A DNA stretch of 64,000 bases from Solibacillus silvestris_B (lineage in GTDB: Bacteria > Bacillota > Bacilli > Bacillales_A > Planococcaceae): contig NZ_JBQCJW010000005.1 in assembly GCF_051967575.1 (NCBI RefSeq), positions 123,363-187,362 on the forward strand, written 5' to 3'. Shown here one piece after another: positions 17,647-25,641 of this stretch (position 1 is the first letter of the stretch; each line of letters begins with the position of its first letter). The notes under the pieces are model-generated. The model worked only from the letters and a program-made list of their open reading frames with translations, did no database searches and was not told the DNA's origin. The position numbers and the translations under genes are program-made.

Positions 17647-18240
17647 TTGACGCATTTGCCATGATGTATCGAACAATACATCATTCAGCAAAAAGATTCT
17701 TTAAGTTTTCTTGCACTTATAAAGATTGAAATTGGTAATTCAAACTCAGTGAAGACTTGAAAAAAGAATCCGGTTTACATAGTCATTATCGTTCGTATCC
17801 ATTTCAGGATGTTTGAAATATATACGTTAAGTGAATGGGACTATATGTAAAAATGTGTCGATAATTGCAGAATCCTTCCTCATACGTAGGCGAAATTTTG
17901 TAATCGATGGCATCATTCGCTGCCAGCATGTGGGGACTTATAGTTCGATTAGCCATATTGTCTTAATTAAAGCTTTGCGCAAATAAATTGGAATTTTTGC
18001 AATCTATTATTCAACCGCATTACGTAAAGTAGCTTAATGCAGAGCCGATAATAAATTACTTTTCAATGTATGGGCGTGAGAGGGGATCGACAAGGAGTGG
18101 CTTGCAACATTGGGATTCTTTCTTTAGCAGTAATTTACTGCATTAGATTTAACTATATTTTGTATTTTCCGGACAAAATATATGAATCTAGTATAAGAAT
18201 TCACATAGACATAACCGTAGTCCTGGTTACACATGAAAAT
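17647..18240 (+). pseudogene. ctaB: Degenerate ctaB (heme O synthase) relic
   Basis: The stretch between ctaA and ctaC has no intact gene, but a good ribosome binding site (GAAAGGAGAAG) precedes TTG at 17647. Reading that frame gives MTHLP, a stop at 17662, and then a peptide containing FLALIKIEIGNSN at 17707-17745, ended by another stop at 17758. That peptide closely matches the N-terminal FLSLIKIGIVNSN of Bacillus CtaB, at almost the same distance from the start (residue 21 against 25). Further stops and frame changes follow. A weaker match near the 3' end, DKEWLAT...FF at 18089-18121, resembles the MKWAT...F region of CtaB. About 600 nt remain of an expected 900. The 3' boundary is approximate. 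Confidence 0.7.
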
Positions 18241-18269
18241 ACAACGAAGAAAGAGGGGTTTATTAAGCT

Positions 18270-19340
18270 ATGATGAAAGGGCTTAAAAAATGGCGATTAT
18301 TTTCGCTGTTAACAGTAATGACAGTATTCCTTTCAGCATGTGGTGAAGATTATATTTCGACACTTCGCCCATCAGGTCCGGTAGGTAAAGAGCAATTAAA
18401 TATTTTAATATTGGCTATTACAATTATGGCATTAGTAGTAATCGTAGTATCTGCCATTTATTTAGCTGCGTTCTTTAAGTTCCGCCGTACAAAAGTTGGC
18501 GAAAACCATATGCCAAAGCAAGTGGAAGGTAGCCACACATTAGAAGTGATTTGGACAGTTATTCCGATTATTCTATTATTGATCCTGGCTGTACCAACAT
18601 TAAACTCTACTTATAAATTTGCGGATGTTGCCGCAATGGATGAAGTAGATGAAAGCGGTAATAAAACTGCACTTACAGTCAATGTAACGGCAAAATTATA
18701 TTGGTGGGAGTTTGAATATCCAAACCAAGGAATTATTACAGCTCAAGAATTAGTAGTACCGACTGGAGAAAAAGTGTATTTTAACTTAATCGCATCTGAT
18801 GTAAAGCACTCATTCTGGATTCCAGCAGTTGGCGGTAAGATGGATACAAACGTTGATGGCATCAACAAATTCTATTTACAGTTCGATAAAGAGTCAGCAG
18901 GCTTAAATGATGGCGAGGGCGTATTCTACGGTAAATGTGCCGAGTTATGTGGACCTTCTCACGCATTAATGGACTTCAAAGTTAAAGCGCTTGAGCCAGA
19001 AGCATTTAAAGCGTGGGTTGCAGCAATGCAAGCTACAGAAGGTCAAACAGCGGACAAAGAGTCATCTGATTTAGGTGAAGCGACATTTGCCAACTCTTGC
19101 TTAGGATGTCACGCTGTATCAGCGGTAGCCGGCAATGGCATGGGTCCAAACTTGACAACATTTGGTGACCGTAACCGCTTAGCAGGTTTCATGGAGCACA
19201 ATGTTGAAGAAACAACAAATTGGATTATGGATCCTGAACCATACAAACCAGGTAACACAATGACTGGGAAATATGATGTTACTGAAGAAGAAGCAAAAGC
19301 AATTGCTGAATACTTAATGACATTAACTATTGAGAAATAA
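18270..19340 (+). CDS. ctaC: Cytochrome caa3 oxidase subunit II with fused cytochrome c domain
   Basis: This 356-residue lipoprotein has the lipobox FLSAC near residue 24, two membrane segments (about 42-65 and 90-112), a CuA domain with CAELCGPSH and a following M, and a C-terminal cytochrome c domain with the heme motif CLGCH and a downstream methionine (NTMTGKY). The fused cytochrome c marks a caa3-type oxidase. It accepts electrons from cytochrome c and passes them through CuA to subunit I. The first ATG of an ATGATG pair is used, 11 nt after GAGGGG. Confidence 0.96.
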   Translation: MMKGLKKWRLFSLLTVMTVFLSACGEDYISTLRPSGPVGKEQLNILILAITIMALVVIVVSAIYLAAFFKFRRTKVGENHMPKQVEGSHTLEVIWTVIPIILLLILAVPTLNSTYKFADVAAMDEVDESGNKTALTVNVTAKLYWWEFEYPNQGIITAQELVVPTGEKVYFNLIASDVKHSFWIPAVGGKMDTNVDGINKFYLQFDKESAGLNDGEGVFYGKCAELCGPSHALMDFKVKALEPEAFKAWVAAMQATEGQTADKESSDLGEATFANSCLGCHAVSAVAGNGMGPNLTTFGDRNRLAGFMEHNVEETTNWIMDPEPYKPGNTMTGKYDVTEEEAKAIAEYLMTLTIEK

Positions 19341-19377
19341 TTTAAACGAGAGAGAAACTTTGAAGGAGGTTAAAGTT

Positions 19378-21318
19378 GTGAGCTCTGTTACACAGAAAAA
19401 GGGCTTTGGGGCACATGTATGGGACTATTTAACAACAGTCGATCATAAAAAGATCGCGATTATGTATTTAGCTGCCGGTACACTGTTCTTCGCAATTGCA
19501 GGATTTGAAGCGTTACTTATGCGTATTCAATTAATGTTCCCGGAAAGTACATTCATTTCTGCAGGCCTATTTAACGAATTATTAACGATGCACGGTACAA
19601 CGATGCTATTCTTAGCTGCAACACCAATTATATTTGCCTTTATGAACGCAATCGTTCCACTGCAAATTGGTGCGCGTGACGTTGCATTCCCATTCCTGAA
19701 CTCATTAGGGTTTTGGTTATTCTTTATCGGTGCGGTATTCCTTCACCTGTCATTCTTCCTAGGTGGCGCGCCTGATGCAGGATGGACTTCTTATGCATCA
19801 CTATCTTTATATTCACCGGGCCATGGTATCGACTTCTATATTCTTGGTCTCCAAATTTCCGGTGCGGGTACGTTAATCTCAGGTATTAACTTCATCGTTA
19901 CAATCATTACGATGCGTGCACCTGGTATGACGTTTATGCGTATGCCATTATTTACATGGACTACATTAGTATCAAGTTCATTGATTTTATTTGCATTCCC
20001 TCCACTTACTGGTGGTTTATTCTTAATGTTGGTTGACCGTATGTTCGGAGCAAACTTCTTCGATCATACAATGGGTGGTAACACAATTATTTGGGAGCAC
20101 TTATTCTGGATTTTCGGTCACCCTGAAGTATATATTTTAGTATTGCCGGCGTTCGGTTTATTCTCTGAGATTATTCCAGTGTTCGCCCGTAAACGTCTGT
20201 TCGGATACTCTTCGATGGTATTCGCCACAATCTTGATCGGTTTCTTAGGGTTCATGGTATGGGCCCACCACATGTTCACAGTTGGTTTAGGTGCTACTGC
20301 GAACGCAATTTTCGCTGTTGCTACAATGGCGATCGCTGTTCCTACAGGAATGAAAGTATTCAACTGGATCCTTACAATTTGGGGCGGTTCGATTAAAGTT
20401 ACAGTACCGATGCTTTATGCACTTGGTTTCATCCCGTCATTCGTTGCGGGTGGGGTTACAGGGGTTATGCAGGCAACTGCGCCGCTTGACTACCAATTAC
20501 ACGATTCTTATTTCATCGTTGCCCACTTCCATTACGTAATCGTAGGCGGTATCGTAACAGGGCTATTCGGTTCAGCGCACTTCTACTGGCCGATTATGTT
20601 TAACCGTGCGTTAAATCCGAAACTTGGAGTGCTTACTTTCTGGATGTTCTTCATTGGTTTCCACTTAACGTTCTTTATCCAGCACTTCTTAGGATTAATG
20701 GGTATGCCACGTCGTGTGTTCACGTACATGGGCGGCCAAGGCTGGGATTTATTCAACTTCATCTCATCAATCGGTGCTATTATGATGGGAATCGGGGTAG
20801 TATTATTAGTAGTTGATGCATTATTATCAATTAAATCAGAGCCGGTTAACCGTCGTGATTACTGGGGCGATGGTCGTTCACTTGAGTGGGCGATTGAAAC
20901 ACCGCTGCCATTCTATAACTTTAAACAAACACCGCTTATTCGCGGCTATGATCCATATTGGATCGAAAAAGAGGAAGGCAACAAAGAAGGCATGGTATAT
21001 GCTGAGCCACTAGGTGAAATCCATATGCCGAACAATTCAATTCTGCCGTTCATTATGTCAATCGGTACAATGATCGCAGCATTCGGTGCTCTATACAGCC
21101 CATGGGGAGACCAAGTTCAAGCAGGAACAGCTACAGGCACGACGCCAGCTATTTCCCTAGCGTTGATTATCGGAGGTTTAGGCTTAACAATTGCATGTAT
21201 GATTACTCGTTCATTCAAAGACGATTTAGGATTCCATGTAACGGTTGCTGAAATCGAAAAAATCGAGACAGATTTGGCTCACTACCGTGCAACAGGTAAA
21301 AAAGGGGGTAACAAGTAA
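19378..21318 (+). CDS. ctaD: Cytochrome caa3 oxidase subunit I
   Basis: This 646-residue protein is the heme-copper catalytic core, with 12 or more membrane segments. The low-spin heme ligand is in MHGTTM; the CuB/Tyr region is WIFGHPEVYIL, followed by WAHHMFT; and HFHYVIVGG carries the remaining heme ligands. It reduces O2 to water and pumps protons. GTG at 19378 is the likely start: GGAGG lies 8 nt upstream, and the earlier in-frame codons from 19330 have no such signal. It overlaps ctaE by one base. Confidence 0.97.
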   Translation: MSSVTQKKGFGAHVWDYLTTVDHKKIAIMYLAAGTLFFAIAGFEALLMRIQLMFPESTFISAGLFNELLTMHGTTMLFLAATPIIFAFMNAIVPLQIGARDVAFPFLNSLGFWLFFIGAVFLHLSFFLGGAPDAGWTSYASLSLYSPGHGIDFYILGLQISGAGTLISGINFIVTIITMRAPGMTFMRMPLFTWTTLVSSSLILFAFPPLTGGLFLMLVDRMFGANFFDHTMGGNTIIWEHLFWIFGHPEVYILVLPAFGLFSEIIPVFARKRLFGYSSMVFATILIGFLGFMVWAHHMFTVGLGATANAIFAVATMAIAVPTGMKVFNWILTIWGGSIKVTVPMLYALGFIPSFVAGGVTGVMQATAPLDYQLHDSYFIVAHFHYVIVGGIVTGLFGSAHFYWPIMFNRALNPKLGVLTFWMFFIGFHLTFFIQHFLGLMGMPRRVFTYMGGQGWDLFNFISSIGAIMMGIGVVLLVVDALLSIKSEPVNRRDYWGDGRSLEWAIETPLPFYNFKQTPLIRGYDPYWIEKEEGNKEGMVYAEPLGEIHMPNNSILPFIMSIGTMIAAFGALYSPWGDQVQAGTATGTTPAISLALIIGGLGLTIACMITRSFKDDLGFHVTVAEIEKIETDLAHYRATGKKGGNK

Positions 21319-21944
21319 TGGATATTAATCAAAAATTTACTCCACAAACTTGGCCGAAACACCCTGAACAAGCTACAGCGGAAGGGAAAAACAAGTTAGT
21401 TGGACTTTGGATTTTCCTGGCATCAGATACAGTATTATTCGCGAGTGTATTTGCTACATATATCGCACTGAAAGATAGCGGTCCAGCAGGTATGGAATTC
21501 GCGGCGAAGGATCTATATGAATTACCGTTAGCATTTATCATGACGATGCTGCTTTTAACATCATCATTAACTTCTGTGTACGCAATGTACCATATGAAAA
21601 ATTTAAACTTCTCTGGTGTCCGTACTTGGATGGGGATTACAGTTCTTTTAGGTTTAGGCTTCCTATGCTTGGAAATTTATGAATTCCAGCATTATGTGCA
21701 TATTGGATTCGGTTATACACAATCGGCATTCTCTTCAGCGTTCTTTACGCTCGTAGGGATGCATGGTGTCCACGTAGTTATTGGTTTAATTTGGATTACG
21801 GGATTAATCATCCGTAACAGCAGCCGTGGCTTAAACTTATACAACGCGCCGAAGTTCTTTGCTGCTTCACTTTACTGGCACTTCATCGACGTTGTATGGG
21901 TATTCATCTTCACAGTAGTCTATTTGATGGGAGTGTTAGGATAA
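21318..21944 (+). CDS. ctaE: Cytochrome c oxidase subunit III
   Basis: This 208-residue, five-segment membrane protein belongs to the COX3 family, with FLASDTVLFASVFATY near residue 33, HGVHVVIG near residue 148 and the conserved SLYWHFIDVVWVFIF end. Start ATG overlaps the ctaD stop by one base (TAATG), showing translational coupling. It stabilises subunit I and the proton uptake path. Confidence 0.96.
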   Translation: MDINQKFTPQTWPKHPEQATAEGKNKLVGLWIFLASDTVLFASVFATYIALKDSGPAGMEFAAKDLYELPLAFIMTMLLLTSSLTSVYAMYHMKNLNFSGVRTWMGITVLLGLGFLCLEIYEFQHYVHIGFGYTQSAFSSAFFTLVGMHGVHVVIGLIWITGLIIRNSSRGLNLYNAPKFFAASLYWHFIDVVWVFIFTVVYLMGVLG

Positions 21945-21945
21945 T

Positions 21946-22290
21946 ATGGGACACGAAACTCATGTAGAAGTACGTACTCAAGCTCAATACGAATATGATA
22001 AAGCACATTCAAAAGCTCATATGCGTAAACAAGTAGTAAACTTTGCGATCATGATTTTCTTAACATTTATCGCGTTTGCTGCCGTACTAGCAGATTTTGC
22101 TCCAAACTTTATTGTTCCAATCATTTTATTAATGGCTGGAGTACAAGTAGTATTGCAACTTTATGCTTTCATGCACTTGGAAGATCGCTCAACACATATG
22201 GTTGGCGTAATTGAATTCTTCATCTGGAGTGCAGCCTTCATCGCGTTTACGTTCTTCGTAGCGTTCACAACGATCATTTGGTGGGGCTAA
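21946..22290 (+). CDS. ctaF: Cytochrome c oxidase subunit IV
   Basis: This 114-residue subunit has three membrane segments (about 30-48, 52-74 and 84-110) and the family phrase LQLYAFMHLEDR. It starts one base after the ctaE stop, so it is coupled to it. It is an accessory subunit of the caa3 complex; a terminator ends the operon. Confidence 0.93.
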   Translation: MGHETHVEVRTQAQYEYDKAHSKAHMRKQVVNFAIMIFLTFIAFAAVLADFAPNFIVPIILLMAGVQVVLQLYAFMHLEDRSTHMVGVIEFFIWSAAFIAFTFFVAFTTIIWWG

Positions 22291-22298
22291 TCGCATAA

Positions 22299-22333
22299 TA
22301 AAACGTCCTTGGCAATTGCTGAGGGCGTTTTTG
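22299..22333 (+). terminator. Terminator of ctaCDEF
   Basis: AAAACGTCCT pairs with AGGGCGTTTT, with one G-T pair, followed by T residues. Confidence 0.75.
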
Positions 22334-22407
22334 TGTATTCAAAAAATTATATATAACCTATATGAAAAATACATGTTTGATTTCAAGCAATTGTCATAGT
22401 TCTTTCA

Positions 22408-22436
22408 TTGAAGTTGGAGAATTTGCCATCTATAAT
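22408..22436 (+). promoter_or_regulatory. Promoter of ctaG
   Basis: TTGAAG and a perfect TATAAT are 17 bp apart. It gives ctaG its own start downstream of the ctaF terminator. Confidence 0.7.
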
Positions 22437-22468
22437 GAAATTACTGATGTTTAAAGGAGCATGGTCAT

Positions 22469-23383
22469 ATGCCGATAAGTATATTTGGTTTTCAAGCATT
22501 ATGGAGCCCTTATTTAATCGGGGGTTTAATACTCATAACAGTTTTCTATTTTTTAATAACGGTTACATGGCAGGAAAAGTTTAAAGAGAGCGAAACATTA
22601 AAGAAAAGCGAAGCAGCTTATTTCCTTTTAGGAATCATTTCTTTTTATATTATTAAAGGATCTCCAATTGATTTGCTCGGTCATATTATGTTTACGATGC
22701 ATATGACGCAAATGGCATTTTTATTATTGTTAGTTCCGATTCTTTTTATTAAGGGAATTCCGTGGTGGGTTTGGAAAGTAGTAGTCGAAGCCCCTGTAGT
22801 GCGCACGATTTTTAAAGTTTTTACACAGCCATTAGTTTCCATCGTCTTATTTATAGGGCTGTTTTCGGTTTATCATTTACCATCTGTATTCGACACAATT
22901 AAACTAAATGAAGCCTATCACTTGGCATATACGTCGATTTTATTTACTTCTGCCATTTTTATGTACTGGCCATTGCTGAATAATGTCGAAGGTCAGCATG
23001 AAATGAAAAATATGAATAAATTAGCGTATATTGCTTCAAATGCGGTTTTAATTACACCTGCTTGTGCCCTCATCATCTTTGCTTCAAGCCCGATGTACGG
23101 GACATATAGCGATAGTGATATGTGGCTGAAAGCGATGGAATTATGTGTGCCTGCATCGACACTGTCGGGGCTTACATTGTCCGGACCTGAGCTATTTTCG
23201 AATATGGATTTAGTGAGCGACCAGCAAGTAGGCGGCGTATTGATGAAAATTATTCAAGAAATTATTTTCGGCGTTATTTTATTTAAAATTTTCCGCAAAT
23301 GGTGGAACTCGGAACGTAAAAACCAAACAGAAATTACGGAAAATGCTTTAAAAGAGTTTCAAAATAGAACACGCTATCAATAA
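22469..23383 (+). CDS. ctaG: Cytochrome c oxidase assembly factor CtaG (caa3 type)
   Basis: This 304-residue polytopic protein has about seven membrane segments and histidines in HIMFTMHMTQM, VYHLPS and NEAYHLAYT, fitting the caa3_CtaG family, which is needed for active caa3 oxidase, probably in copper insertion. AAAGGAG lies about 10 nt before ATG. It has its own promoter, and the DUF420 gene follows. Confidence 0.92.
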   Translation: MPISIFGFQALWSPYLIGGLILITVFYFLITVTWQEKFKESETLKKSEAAYFLLGIISFYIIKGSPIDLLGHIMFTMHMTQMAFLLLLVPILFIKGIPWWVWKVVVEAPVVRTIFKVFTQPLVSIVLFIGLFSVYHLPSVFDTIKLNEAYHLAYTSILFTSAIFMYWPLLNNVEGQHEMKNMNKLAYIASNAVLITPACALIIFASSPMYGTYSDSDMWLKAMELCVPASTLSGLTLSGPELFSNMDLVSDQQVGGVLMKIIQEIIFGVILFKIFRKWWNSERKNQTEITENALKEFQNRTRYQ

Positions 23384-23465
23384 AATGATAAACTGTTTAC
23401 GCATGTAATTACTAGCATGTGATATAGTTCTTATCGACATATTATTTGAGATTGGGGATTTGAAA

Positions 23466-23927
23466 ATGAATGTACCTGTTTTACCCACAATAAGCACAGC
23501 GTTTATTGTCATTAGTGCAGTGCTTGTAGCCATTGGTTGGGTATTAATTGCACAAAGAAAAATAGATGCACATAGAAAAGTAATGACAGCAGCCGGTGTA
23601 TCAGCATTAATCTTCTTCATCATTTATGCATCACGTACCGTATTTATTGGAAATACTGCGTTTGGCGGTCCGGATGAGTTAAAAGGATATTACACATTCT
23701 TTTTAGTTTTCCATATTATTTTGGCAACAGTCGGAGCGGTATTCGGCATTACGAGTTTGCTTTCTGGTTTTAAAAATAACTTAAAGCTGCATCGCCGTAT
23801 TGGGCCGATTACAAGTATTATCTGGTTTTTCGTAGCCATTACAGGTGTGCTCGTATATTTATTATTGTATATAATTTACGAAGGCGGAGAAACAACATCT
23901 GTCTTTAAAGCGATATTAGGCTTTTAG
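23466..23927 (+). CDS. DUF420 membrane protein (YozB-like)
   Basis: This 153-residue protein has four membrane segments and conserved histidines in DAHRKVM, FHIILA and KLHRRIG, typical of DUF420, a family often found beside cytochrome oxidase genes and possibly involved in its assembly or heme handling. ATG at 23466 lies 7 nt after GGGGA; an in-frame TTG at 23460 would overlap it. It is followed by a terminator. Confidence 0.85.
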   Translation: MNVPVLPTISTAFIVISAVLVAIGWVLIAQRKIDAHRKVMTAAGVSALIFFIIYASRTVFIGNTAFGGPDELKGYYTFFLVFHIILATVGAVFGITSLLSGFKNNLKLHRRIGPITSIIWFFVAITGVLVYLLLYIIYEGGETTSVFKAILGF

Positions 23928-23933
23928 TCCATT

Positions 23934-23969
23934 AAACTTCCTTTACAACATTGTATAGGAAGTTTTTTC
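23934..23969 (+). terminator. Terminator after the DUF420 gene
   Basis: AAACTTCCT-TACA pairs with TGTA-AGGAAGTTT followed by T residues. Confidence 0.88.
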
Positions 23970-23980
23970 ATGGAAAATAA

Positions 23981-24007
23981 AAAAAGCTGGTAGGTTCCAG
24001 CTTTTTA
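23981..24007 (-). terminator. Terminator of ylbA (minus strand)
   Basis: AAAAAGCTGG and CCAGCTTTTT form a stem around GAACCTA-type loop sequence; on the minus strand it is followed by a T-rich tract. Confidence 0.75.
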
Positions 24008-24013
24008 AAAGGT

Positions 24014-24370
24014 TTAAATGCCGTATGCAGTAAGCTCTTTGCGAACATCTGCCAATACTTTTTCGCATTCTTTTACAAGATGTCCCGGAAATACCTCATC
24101 CGTGTATTCAACACCGTGCGGATAATAGTATTTCCCGATTGCAGGCTTGTTAATGTTTAAAGTTGCATTATGTGCGCCTACATCACCTGATACTGCGTTG
24201 CAAAAAACACGTAAATAAAAACGACCTTCACGTACATCATAGCAACGGTCAAATGCCATACGGTCATAATCCCATGCACCGTGGCACTCTAAACCGAATT
24301 TGCCCATTACTGTCGTTAAAACTTCTTGATCAACTTTAACATTTTCGAGTTGTGTGTTTTCAAAATACAT
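24014..24370 (-). CDS. ylbA: YugN-like family protein YlbA
   Basis: This 118-residue soluble protein has the YugN/YlbA features HGAWDYDRMAFDRCYD and FYLRVFCNAVSGDVG. ylbA follows ctaG in B. subtilis, as here, though on the minus strand. ATG at 24370 is preferred because AAAGGAGGATAACGAA directly precedes it; a 29-residue longer reading has no such signal. Function unknown. Confidence 0.85.
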   Translation of the reverse strand: MYFENTQLENVKVDQEVLTTVMGKFGLECHGAWDYDRMAFDRCYDVREGRFYLRVFCNAVSGDVGAHNATLNINKPAIGKYYYPHGVEYTDEVFPGHLVKECEKVLADVRKELTAYGI

Positions 24371-24456
24371 TTCGTTATCCTCCTTTTGCCCATCGTACAT
24401 AAGTATACGGTCAATTTTAATAATAGAACAAAATGGTAATCGATGCAATGACAACA

Positions 24457-24486
24457 TTGTGTCATCGTGTCCAAAATTGGTATAAT
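24457..24486 (+). promoter_or_regulatory. Promoter of ylbC
   Basis: TTGTGT and a perfect TATAAT are 18 bp apart, with TGG as a possible extended -10. An inverted repeat, ATGACA-N6-TGTCAT at 24448-24465, overlaps the -35 and could be an operator. Confidence 0.6.
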
Positions 24487-24520
24487 TATACTAAGTAAAA
24501 TAATAGGATAGGGGATTCTT

Positions 24521-25570
24521 ATGAAGGTTTTATTTCGAATTTTAATTGTTGCGACTTGTATTGGGATTGTTGTCTATTACACAAATGGCGATTCTTCTCA
24601 AACAGAATTATTGGAGGGGCCACCATCGATAACAAAACCCGCATTGGAGGCAGAATCCCCGCAAAATAGTGACCAGCAGCTTCCACGGCCTGCATCGGGC
24701 ATTTCTACGTTTATAGGAAAATCATCGCAGGATATTTTGACAGCCTTTGGAGAGCCTTATCGAATCGATCAGTCGGAATTTGGCTATGAATGGTGGATTT
24801 ACAATACGAATAATAGTTTGTTAATGGTAAGCATAACGGACCATCTTGTCAATCAAATTTATACGAATGATATGAATTACAATACAGCTCCATATGTAAT
24901 TGGGCAAACATTGGATGATATATATCGGATGACGCTTTTTGAACAGGAAGTAACAGTCGAAATGGAAGATAATATTTATATTTTTGCGATGAATGAACAG
25001 GACTTACATAATCGAATTTTAGTGAAGTATGAAAATCTGTATGCACAGCTATACATGGATAGCATCACAGGGCAGCTGCATGGTGTGCGTTTTATAGATG
25101 GGGAAACACTCGTATTGCATAAGCCGTATGAAATGCAGTTTATTGGTGAACTTTTGGAAGTAAGCACACCTTCCAGCTATGCGCAGATCGAGATTAATTT
25201 AGCAAACAGAAGGCAATTGACGGATTTGGCTAATTCGTTTCGTATGAAAAATGCTATCCCGGCATTATTGCAATCAGACATCCTTGCATCAGTGGCAATT
25301 GAGAATAGCGAGCAAATGTTTATGCAGACGATGGAATCCCAAACGGCTGAAGAGGAGTATACAGTAGAACAGCAATTAAACGAAATGCAGCAAACCTATA
25401 ATCAGTATGGGATAAATGTGGCAGCGAATTATAAAGATGCGATTGAAGTAATACACGGATGGATGAATTCAAAAGAGCATCGTTCATTGCTTGCCGATGA
25501 GAAATTTACCCATATTGGTTCGGGAGCCTATGTAAATTACTATACACAGCTTTATGTCCAGCAAAAATAA
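24521..25570 (+). CDS. ylbC: CAP/SCP domain protein YlbC
   Basis: This 349-residue protein has an N-terminal membrane anchor or signal (residues 3-20), a low-complexity linker, a CAP-associated N-terminal domain (about 60-215), and a C-terminal CAP/SCP-like domain (about 225-345) with NLANRRQLTDLANSFR and the end region EHRSLLADEKFTHIGSGAYV. Length equals B. subtilis YlbC (about 346). Role unknown, presumably extracytoplasmic. ATG follows GGATAGGGG. It has its own promoter and terminator. Confidence 0.88.
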   Translation: MKVLFRILIVATCIGIVVYYTNGDSSQTELLEGPPSITKPALEAESPQNSDQQLPRPASGISTFIGKSSQDILTAFGEPYRIDQSEFGYEWWIYNTNNSLLMVSITDHLVNQIYTNDMNYNTAPYVIGQTLDDIYRMTLFEQEVTVEMEDNIYIFAMNEQDLHNRILVKYENLYAQLYMDSITGQLHGVRFIDGETLVLHKPYEMQFIGELLEVSTPSSYAQIEINLANRRQLTDLANSFRMKNAIPALLQSDILASVAIENSEQMFMQTMESQTAEEEYTVEQQLNEMQQTYNQYGINVAANYKDAIEVIHGWMNSKEHRSLLADEKFTHIGSGAYVNYYTQLYVQQK

Positions 25571-25579
25571 GCGAATTTA

Positions 25580-25608
25580 AACGCTACATCATGTGTAGCG
25601 TTTTTTTA
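25580..25608 (+). terminator. Terminator of ylbC
   Basis: AACGCTACA and TGTAGCGTT form a 9-bp stem followed by TTTTTT. It ends only 34 nt before the murE start. Confidence 0.88.
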
Positions 25609-25641
25609 TTGTCTTCATAAAGTATGGTAAGGAGTGAAACC

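Noticed and set aside
18070..18273. 67-residue reading frame before ctaC
   Set aside because: It lacks a ribosome binding site, overlaps the ctaC start and lies inside the ctaB relic.
25616..25623. SigE/SigK-like -10 (CATAAAGT) before murE
   Set aside because: The predicted transcript would begin inside the murE ribosome binding site and there is no matching -35, so it cannot serve as the promoter.
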